From NCBI RefSeq assembly GCF_022346185.1, contig NZ_JAKRMS010000010.1:1-51134 (forward strand): DNA of 51,134 nucleotides, given 5' to 3'. Each line of letters begins with the position of its first letter. Positions within the stretch are counted from its first letter, which is position 1. Of the stretch, positions 45,560-51,134 are shown piece by piece. Under the pieces are notes generated by a model, which was not told the origin of the DNA, did no database searches, and saw only the letters and a list, made by a program, of their open reading frames with translations. Origin of the DNA: Cellulomonas sp. ACRRI. GTDB taxonomy: Bacteria; Actinomycetota; Actinomycetes; Actinomycetales; Cellulomonadaceae. The position numbers and the translations under genes were made by a program.

Positions 45560-46102
45560 ATGCCCACGCCCACCAAGGGTCCCCGGCTCGGTGGCGGCCC
45601 GGCGCACGAGCGGCTGATCCTGGCCAACCTGGCCACGGCGCTGTTCGAGCACAAGCGCATCACGACGACCGAGGCCAAGGCCAAGCGCCTGCGCCCGCTC
45701 GCCGAGCGCCTGGTGACGTTCGCCAAGCGCGGCGACCTGCACGCCCGCCGCCGCGTCCTCACCGTCGTCCGCGACAAGTCGGTCGTCCACGAGCTGTTCG
45801 TGGAGATCGCCCCGCAGATGGCCGAGCGCCAGGGTGGCTACACCCGCATCACGAAGATCGGCCCCCGCAAGGGCGACAACGCGCCGATGGCCGTGATCGA
45901 GCTCGTCCTCGAGCCCGTCTCGCCGAAGCAGGCCGTCGTCCGCGAGGCCACCAAGGCCGCGCAGAAGGCCGCGCCGAAGGCCGAGGAGACCCCGGCGGAG
46001 GAGACCCCCGCCGAGGAGACCCCCGCCGAGGAGACCACGGAGGCCGCCGACGCCCCCGAGGCCGAGGCCGCCGACACCAAGGACGAGGCCGACAAGGCCT
46101 GA
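45560..46102 (+). CDS. rplQ: 50S ribosomal protein L17 with acidic repeat tail
   Basis: Large-subunit protein at the tunnel exit. The core (about residues 1-120) has [40 protein letters not shown] and [20 protein letters not shown]. The total is 180 residues against a usual 115-125. The extra tail is rich in Glu, Ala, Pro and Asp, with tandem EETPA units encoded by a 15-nt DNA repeat. It is the last gene of the alpha operon and is followed by the hairpin 46119-46166. Confidence 0.96.
   Translation: MPTPTKGPRLGGGPAHERLILANLATALFEHKRITTTEAKAKRLRPLAERLVTFAKRGDLHARRRVLTVVRDKSVVHELFVEIAPQMAERQGGYTRITKIGPRKGDNAPMAVIELVLEPVSPKQAVVREATKAAQKAAPKAEETPAEETPAEETPAEETTEAADAPEAEAADTKDEADKA
45983..46036 (+). 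repeat. 15-nt tandem repeat inside rplQ
   Basis: Three full units and part of a fourth of GAGGAGACCCCCGCC type (45983, 45998, 46013, 46028), the second and third identical. The period is a multiple of three, so copy changes would keep the L17 frame and only lengthen or shorten the EETPA tail. Confidence 0.8.
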
Positions 46103-46118
46103 CCTGACGTCAGCACCG

Positions 46119-46166
46119 GGAGGGCCCGGACCCGGCGAGTTCACGCTCGCGGGGTCCGGGCCCTCC
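46119..46166 (+). terminator. terminator after rplQ
   Basis: Stem GGAGGGCCCGGACCC with GGGTCCGGGCCCTCC (15 bp), one mismatch, then GCGAG/CTCGC, loop TTCACG-like. Followed by TGCGTCCG. Outer arms are identical to the tuf terminator over 16 nt on each side. Confidence 0.85.
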
Positions 46167-46200
46167 TGCGTCCGCCCCGCGCGCGGGATACGGTCGCGGC

Positions 46201-46941
46201 ATGGCCGTCCCCGTGGTGCTCGTGCACGGGCTGCGCACGTCGCGGACGATGTGGCGCGCCCAGGTCGAGGCGCTGCGGGGGTACGGCGTCGAGGCGCTGG
46301 CCGTCGACCTGCCGGGGCACGGCGCGCGACGCGGGGAGCGGTTCACGCTCGACGGGGCGGTGCAGTCCGTCGCGGACGGCGTCGACGCCGTGGGCGGGCG
46401 CGCGCTCGTCGTCGGGCTGTCGCTCGGCGGGTACGTCGCGATCGCGCACGCCGCGCGGCGGCCCGCGCAGGTGGCGGGGCTCGTCGCGGCCGCGTGCTCC
46501 ACCCGGCCGCTCGTGGCGCTCGTCGACGGGTGGGCCCTCCTCGCGCGGGGGATCGCGCGGCTCCCCGACGCCGGTGCCGGCCTGAACCAGGGGATGGTCG
46601 ACCGGGTGCTGTCGCCGTCCGCGGCTGCGGACGTGGCCGCGGGCGGGTTCGCGCTCGACGTCATGGACGACGTCCTGCGGGCCATGCGGGCCGCGACGCC
46701 CGTCGAGGACCTCGCGCGGGTCGAGGCGCCCGTGTGGCTCGTGAACGGGCGGTACGACCACTTCCGCGGCGAGGAGCGGCGGTTCCTGCGCGCCTGCCGG
46801 GACGGGCGGCTCGTCGTCGTGCCGGGCGCGACGCACCTGGTGTCGCTCACCGCGCCCGTGGGGTTCACGCGCGCGGTGCTGGGCGCGGTCGACGCGGTGT
46901 CGGCCCGCCGGGAGCGGGCGGTGAGTCCTCCACAGGCGTGA
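46201..46941 (+). CDS. alpha/beta hydrolase
   Basis: Predicted serine hydrolase, 246 residues, cytoplasmic. The fold is shown by VVLVHGLRTSRTMW (oxyanion region, residues 4-17), the nucleophile elbow VGLSLGGYVA (Ser about 76), the acid in VNGRYDHF (Asp about 185) and the catalytic His in PGATHLVSL (about 209). The ATG start lies 6 nt after the -10-like TACGGT (46189-46194), suggesting a leaderless transcript. Substrate unknown. It occupies the place where truA often follows rplQ. Confidence 0.88.
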   Translation: MAVPVVLVHGLRTSRTMWRAQVEALRGYGVEALAVDLPGHGARRGERFTLDGAVQSVADGVDAVGGRALVVGLSLGGYVAIAHAARRPAQVAGLVAAACSTRPLVALVDGWALLARGIARLPDAGAGLNQGMVDRVLSPSAAADVAAGGFALDVMDDVLRAMRAATPVEDLARVEAPVWLVNGRYDHFRGEERRFLRACRDGRLVVVPGATHLVSLTAPVGFTRAVLGAVDAVSARRERAVSPPQA

Positions 46942-47012
46942 CGTCGTGCTTCGTCCCCAGGTCCCGTCGGGCGGCGGGACGGTGGGGCGGCGGTGGCTCC
47001 TAGCGTGCTCGT

Positions 47013-48583
47013 ATGCCAGACGACCTGCAGGACCGCCACGCTGCCGACACCGACGGCGGCCGTCGGGCCGCGGCGTCCGGCGTGCCGGGCGTGGGCGACG
47101 GCCTCGGGGAGCGGTTGGACGCCATGCCGGCCGGTTCACGCCTCCTGGCCGAGCTGGAGGCCCTCGACCTGGACGCACTGCCGTCCTACGAGCTGCCGGA
47201 GGTCGTGGTGCAGGCGCGGCGCATCGGGGCGCACGCGCACGCCATCGAGACCGCGGCGGCGGCCGTCCTGGCGCGGCACCCCGACCTGCGCCACCCCGAC
47301 ATCGCCGCGGTGTGCCGGTCGCTGCCCGAGGGCACCGCGTTCGTGCACGCCGACATCGCCGCGGCCGACCTGTCCGCGCGCCTGCTGGTGCCGCCGGCTG
47401 AGGCGAAGATGCTCATCCGGGAGGGGCGCGCGTACGCCGGTGCCCTGGCCGAGACCGGGGCCGCCCTGGCCGACGGGCGGATCGAACCGGCCAAGGCCCG
47501 CGCGGTCGTGCAGGGCGCCGGGGACGAGCCCGCTGACGTCGCGGCCGCCGTGGAGGCGGCGGTCCTGCCGCGGATGTCGGGCCGGTCCGTCGCTCAGGTC
47601 CGCACGGACGTCGCGCGGGCGCTGAACCGGGTCGACCCCGAGGGGGCCGCCGACCGCCACCGCACCGCCCGGTCCTGCCGGACGGTGTCCCGGCCCCGCG
47701 TCCTGCAGGACGCGGGGCCGGGCTGTGGGCCGTGCTCCCGGCGACCGAGGCCGTCCGGATCGACAGCATGCTCGACGCCCTCGCCCGACGGTCGCGCGAG
47801 GCCGGCGATCCCCGGACCCTGGACCAGCTGCGCGCGGACGAGCTCGTGGACCGCGTCCTCGGCCGCGGGACGCACCTGGTCGCGCCCGACGGCACCGTGC
47901 TGCCGTCCCGGCGGGACGGCGCCCACCAGGACCTCGACCCCGCCGACCTGCCCACGGCCGCTCCCGCCGAGACCGCGCCCCCTGCTGACGAGGCCACCGA
48001 ACGGCCCCCGCACGCGAGCCCGACCGGCCCGCGAGCCGTCGTGCACGTCACCGTGCCGCTGTCGACGCTGCTGGGCGCCGACGACGAACCCGGCGACCTC
48101 GCCGGGTACGGTCCGGTCGACGCCCAGCAGGCCCGGGGGATGGCCCTGGACCTCGGGTCGACCTGGCAGCGGCTCGTCACCGACCCGCTGTCCGGGACCG
48201 TCCTGGACGTCGGGCGCACCACCTACCGGCCACCGGCCGCCCTGGCCGACCACGTCCGGCACCGGGACAAGTACTGCACCGCCCCCGGCTGCCCCGTGCC
48301 CGCCGCGCGCTGCGACCTCGACCACACCGTCGAGTACGACCCGCCGGCAGACGGGTCACCGCCCCGACCGCTCGGGACCACCTGCGCCCACAACCTCGGC
48401 CCGCTGTGCCGCACCCACCACCGGCTCAAGACCGCCGGCGTCCTGCGCGTGCGCCAACCCACCGCCGGCGAGTTCGTCTGGCACACCGCCACCGGCCACG
48501 CCTTCCGGGTCAGGCCCGGCACCGAGGAACCCACGCTGCACCTGACCGGACCGCCGCCGCCCGCGGCAGGACCGCCGTTCTGA
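47013..48583 (+). pseudogene. DUF222 / HNH endonuclease gene (13E12 family), frameshifted
   Basis: The N-terminal DUF222 part (47013 to about 47710) and the C-terminal part with the HNH nuclease (from about 47705 to 48583) lie in different frames. The change falls at about 47708-47722, where QDA in the first frame should continue into GLWAVLPATEAVRIDSMLDA in the other; one nucleotide is missing relative to the expected reading. The HNH motif is intact: YCTAPGCPVP, CDLDHTVEYD, HNLGPLCRTHHRLK. Such DUF222-HNH genes are abundant, repetitive accessory genes in actinobacteria. ATG 47013 lies 6 nt after TAGCGT, a likely leaderless promoter. A sequencing error or programmed frameshift cannot be excluded. 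Confidence 0.82.
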
Positions 48584-48696
48584 CGCGGCCGCCGCGGATC
48601 TCGGGGCGCGACCGCCGAGTCGACTGGCCTGCGGCCAGGCCGGTGTCGGCCGTCGGAGGGTGATCGGCTCGCCCGAGCGCGGCGAGCGTGCGCGCA

Positions 48697-49707
48697 TCAG
48701 GCGGGCGAGCGCGGCTGGCCCGTCGACGCGGCGGCGCGCGCGAACCGGTCCCCCAGCACGGCGCAGGCGTCGGCCAGCTCTCGCGGCTCGACGTGCAGGA
48801 TCGCGGCGTCGAACCGCGCGGCCGCTGCCGCCAGTGCGACCCAGGACCAGGATCCCAGCGTGACCCGGCACCGGCCTGCGTCCAGGCTCTCGACGGCTCC
48901 GTCCGTCACGAACGGCACGACGTGCCGGACGTCGGCGTCGAGCACGATCGTCCCGCGGCACGGCCAGGCGCCGTCCGTCGTGGACGCCCCGCGGAACCGG
49001 GCGGCGACGAACGCCTCGACGTCCCCGCCCGGGACCTCCCGCGGGCCGAACCGAGGCCCTCCGGACACGCGAGGTCGGACACGGTCGGCGCGGAACACCC
49101 GCCAGTCGTCGCGGTCGAGGTCCCACCCGACGAGGTACCAGCGGCCGGTCCTCGCGACCAGGTGGTGCGGCTCGACGCGACGGGTCGGGGAGTCGTCGTC
49201 GGCCGCGGCGTCGCCCGCACCCCGGACGTAGCCGAACCGCAGCACCTCCCGCGCCCGCACGGCCGCGCCGATCGCCGTGAGGACCGCCGGGTCGACGGTC
49301 GGCGCGCCCGCGGCCGTCATGACGGTGACCGGCACGGCGTCCGCGCGGTGGGCGAGCCGCGCGGGCAGGACCTGGCGCACGGTGCGCAGTGCGCGCTCGG
49401 CGGCCTCCTCGACGCCGGCACCCGACGCCGCGGCGGTGCGCAGGGCGACCGTGAGCGCCACGGCCTGGTCGTCGTCGAACAGCAGGGGCGGCAGCGAGGT
49501 CCCGGCGTCGAGCCGGTACCCGCCCTCGCGTCCGCGGGTGCTGGTGATGGGGTAACCGAGCGCACGCAGCCGGTCCACGTCCCGGCGCACGGTCCGGTCG
49601 GTGACGTCGAGGCGGTCGGCGAGCACCGCCGCGGGCCAGTCGCGCCGCGCCTGCAGGAGCGAGAGCAGGGCGAGCAGCCGGGGCGCGGTCGTGGGCACGT
49701 CGCCCAT
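48697..49707 (-). CDS. WYL-domain transcriptional regulator (YafY type)
   Basis: DNA-binding regulator of 336 residues. The N-terminal winged helix (about 9-65) contains LADRLDVTDRTVRRDVDRLR then GREGGYRL. The WYL domain (about 145-215) has RWYLVGWDLDRDDWRVFRAD, where WYL-type residues are thought to bind a ligand or nucleic acid end. A C-terminal WCX-like extension follows. It is divergent from the VOC gene, with 96 nt between the starts; a perfect 8-bp inverted repeat there is a candidate operator. Control of itself and the VOC gene is inference. Confidence 0.9.
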   Translation of the reverse strand: MGDVPTTAPRLLALLSLLQARRDWPAAVLADRLDVTDRTVRRDVDRLRALGYPITSTRGREGGYRLDAGTSLPPLLFDDDQAVALTVALRTAAASGAGVEEAAERALRTVRQVLPARLAHRADAVPVTVMTAAGAPTVDPAVLTAIGAAVRAREVLRFGYVRGAGDAAADDDSPTRRVEPHHLVARTGRWYLVGWDLDRDDWRVFRADRVRPRVSGGPRFGPREVPGGDVEAFVAARFRGASTTDGAWPCRGTIVLDADVRHVVPFVTDGAVESLDAGRCRVTLGSWSWVALAAAAARFDAAILHVEPRELADACAVLGDRFARAAASTGQPRSPA

Positions 49708-49719
49708 CCTGCCGCGGTA

Positions 49720-49740
49720 TCAGGACACCACCTGTCCTGA
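49720..49740. promoter_or_regulatory. inverted repeat between WYL regulator and VOC gene (candidate operator)
   Basis: TCAGGACA-CCACC-TGTCCTGA, a perfect 8-bp inverted repeat with a 5-nt spacer, 12 nt upstream of the regulator's start codon. The position suits autorepression and control of the divergent gene. Confidence 0.6.
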
Positions 49741-49803
49741 ATGGGTCCCAGTGTGGTGCCAGCGCCGGCCGACCGGGCCGCGCACCACCGGATCGAGGAG
49801 ACC

Positions 49804-50232
49804 ATGACCATCACGACCACGACCCACCTGAACTTCCGCGGCGACGCCCGGGCGGCCCTCGAGCACTACCGCGACGTGTTCGGCGGCGAGCTGACGATCG
49901 CGACGCACGGCGACGCCGGCGCGGTGGAGGACCCGGCCGAGGCCGACCTGGTGCTCTGGGGGCAGGTCCTCTCGGACGACGGCTTCCACGTCATGGCGTT
50001 CGACGTCCCGGCGGCCCGGCCGTGGGACGCGGGCACGGACGCGTTCTACGTGTCGGTGCGCAGCGGGTCGGCGGCGGAGATCTCGTTGCGCTGGGAGCGG
50101 CTCGCGGCTGCCCCGGGCGCGACGGTCCTGGTGCCGCTCGCACCGTCGCCGTGGGCGCCGCTGTACGGGATGGTGCGCGACCCGTTCGGCGTCACGTGGG
50201 TGCTGGACGTCGCGGTGCCGTTCGCGGGCTAG
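49804..50232 (+). CDS. VOC family (PhnB/glyoxalase-like) protein
   Basis: A 142-residue protein of the vicinal oxygen chelate superfamily, closest in pattern to the PhnB/YjdN group. Landmarks are the N-terminal HLNFRGDARAALEHYRDVFG, the central VLWGQVLSDDGFHVMAFDVP and the C-terminal PLYGMVRDPFGVTWVLDV. It opens just after GGATCGAGGAGACC (ribosome binding site GAGGAG). Enzymatic activity is not known for most of this group; some are resistance or dioxygenase-like proteins. Paired with the divergent WYL regulator, and convergent with the sugar-kinase gene (16 nt between stops). Confidence 0.85.
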   Translation: MTITTTTHLNFRGDARAALEHYRDVFGGELTIATHGDAGAVEDPAEADLVLWGQVLSDDGFHVMAFDVPAARPWDAGTDAFYVSVRSGSAAEISLRWERLAAAPGATVLVPLAPSPWAPLYGMVRDPFGVTWVLDVAVPFAG

Positions 50233-50248
50233 GCCCGGGACCCGACCG

Positions 50249-51022
50249 TCAGGCGTCGCCGCCCAGCTGCCAGGCGCGCACGCCGCCGACGATGCCCGCC
50301 TGGTTCGGCACGACGACCACGTCGTCGCCGAGCCGGGCGAGCACCTGCGGGGTGATCTGCCGGGCGTTGCCGCCGCCGAGGTAGAGCCGGTCCCACAGCA
50401 CGACGGGTCGCAGGCCCTCGACGACCTGGCGGACGCGGCGGGACCACAGGCCGTCGCCGAGCCGGGCGCGCTGGATCTGGCCGATGTACTCGTCGTACGT
50501 GGTGAGCCGGCGTACGGGGGCGTGGGACCACTCGAGGTGCGGGGCGAGCCGGCCGCCGTCGAACAGGGCGGAGCCGAGCCCGGTGCCCAGGGTGAGGACG
50601 AGCTCGACCCCGGTGCCGGACACGACGCCGGCGCCGTGCACCTCGGCGTCGTTCAGGACGAGGGCGGGGACGCCGAGCCGCTGCTCGACGGCGGCGCGGA
50701 TGTCGCAGCCGGACCAGGCGTCGACGAGCTCGGGGTCGACGCGGGTGTGCGGCCCGGACCGGGTGACGTAGTGCGGGGTGGCCACGACGACCCCGTGCCG
50801 GATCATCCCGGGCATGCCGACGGTGGCCCGCTGGAACGGCGGGAGCCGGTCGGCGATGTCGGCGATGGCGTCGACGAGCCGCGTGGGCGGCAGGGGGTAG
50901 GGCGTCGGCACCCGGACGGCGGGGGCGTGCAGGGTGCCCGAGGTGTCCAGCACGGAGGCCTTGATGCCGCCGCCCCCGCAGTCGACGGCGAGCGTGTACG
51001 GGGCGGGGTCGGGTGTGGGCAC
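50249..51022 (-). CDS. ROK family / polyphosphate glucokinase-like sugar kinase
   Basis: Predicted cytoplasmic glucokinase-type enzyme, 257 residues. It carries the phosphate-binding motif LAVDCGGGGIKASVLD (about residues 11-26), the catalytic-region LVLNDAEVHGAG and the second phosphate loop LTLGTGLGSALFDGG. The size and motif order fit actinobacterial PPGK-like proteins, which may use polyphosphate or ATP. The first motif reads DCGGGGIK rather than the usual DIGGSGIK, so polyphosphate use is uncertain. GTG 51022 (on the minus strand) lies 6 nt after TACCGT, suggesting a leaderless message. Confidence 0.78.
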   Translation of the reverse strand: MPTPDPAPYTLAVDCGGGGIKASVLDTSGTLHAPAVRVPTPYPLPPTRLVDAIADIADRLPPFQRATVGMPGMIRHGVVVATPHYVTRSGPHTRVDPELVDAWSGCDIRAAVEQRLGVPALVLNDAEVHGAGVVSGTGVELVLTLGTGLGSALFDGGRLAPHLEWSHAPVRRLTTYDEYIGQIQRARLGDGLWSRRVRQVVEGLRPVVLWDRLYLGGGNARQITPQVLARLGDDVVVVPNQAGIVGGVRAWQLGGDA

Positions 51023-51029
51023 CGGACCA

Positions 51030-51134
51030 CGGTAGAGGAGGCACCCGCCCCGTACCCTCGGGGGCGTGCCCGACCTGCCCCCCGACGCCGGCCGCCCGGC
51101 CCCCGAGGGTACGGGGCGGGTGCCTCATCTACCG
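51030..51134. repeat. 36-nt near-perfect inverted repeat at the right end
   Basis: Left arm 51030-51065, right arm 51099-51134, complementary at 35 of 36 positions, with a 33-nt centre. The only mismatch is at 51037/51127. The right arm ends exactly at the window edge, so its full extent is unseen. Confidence 0.85.
51066..51134 (+). CDS. possible start of a further gene, cut by window end
   Basis: GTG 51066 opens 23 codons without a stop to the edge, beginning MPDLPPDAGRPAPEG. It lies 7 nt after TACCCT (51053-51058), the leaderless arrangement seen for neighbouring genes. The second half overlaps the right arm of the inverted repeat, so the reading may be an artefact. No family can be named. 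Confidence 0.25.
   Translation, partial: MPDLPPDAGRPAPEGTGRVPHLP

Overview
The window is 51,134 bases of very GC-rich DNA with many GTG and TTG starts, Zn-ribbon (C+) forms of S14 and L36, and a surface protein ending in the LAxTG sorting signal used by class E sortases. Together with the gene order this points to an actinobacterium of the Micrococcales, most likely Cellulomonas or a close relative (genus call is inference).

Layout. Bases 1-4964 hold a 5'-incomplete M15/VanY-type D-Ala-D-Ala carboxypeptidase, an OsmC peroxiredoxin and a large FAD plus Fe-S 2-hydroxyacid dehydrogenase. Bases 4975-14274 are rplJ-rplL and rpoB-rpoC, with an L10 leader ending in a hairpin before rplJ, a promoter before rpoB and tandem terminators after rpoC. 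Bases 14320-19002 are the str operon (rpsL-rpsG-fusA-tuf). An accessory gene (AbiEi-like N-terminus, DUF559 nuclease-like C-terminus) flanked by two related palindromes sits between tuf and rpsJ. Bases 20311-30515 are a continuous S10-spc array (rpsJ to rplO); secY-adk-map follow after a terminator.

Between map and infA, which are neighbours in most actinobacteria, lies one 8.6-kb gene for a secreted, probably wall-anchored protein of about 2,878 residues, bounded by terminators on both sides. Its upstream region has a match to the FliA-type promoter described in motile actinomycetes (CTCA-N17-GCCGAA) and two 16-nt direct repeats. The alpha-operon genes infA-rpmJ-rpsM-rpsK-rpoA-rplQ then resume, without rpsD.

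After rplQ comes an accessory tail: an alpha/beta hydrolase, a frameshifted DUF222/HNH gene, a WYL regulator divergent from a VOC-family gene with a perfect inverted repeat between them, a ROK/polyphosphate-glucokinase-like sugar kinase, and a 36-nt near-perfect inverted repeat at the extreme right end.

Most of the window is core translation and transcription machinery: RNA polymerase subunits, ribosomal proteins, elongation factors, initiation factor 1, the SecY channel, and the enzymes that recycle adenylates and trim N-terminal Met. The most unusual items are the giant surface-protein insertion with its motility-type promoter, a 25-nt element shared by the rpsL and rpsJ leaders, the paired palindromes around the DUF559 gene, and several strong hairpins inside ribosomal operons.
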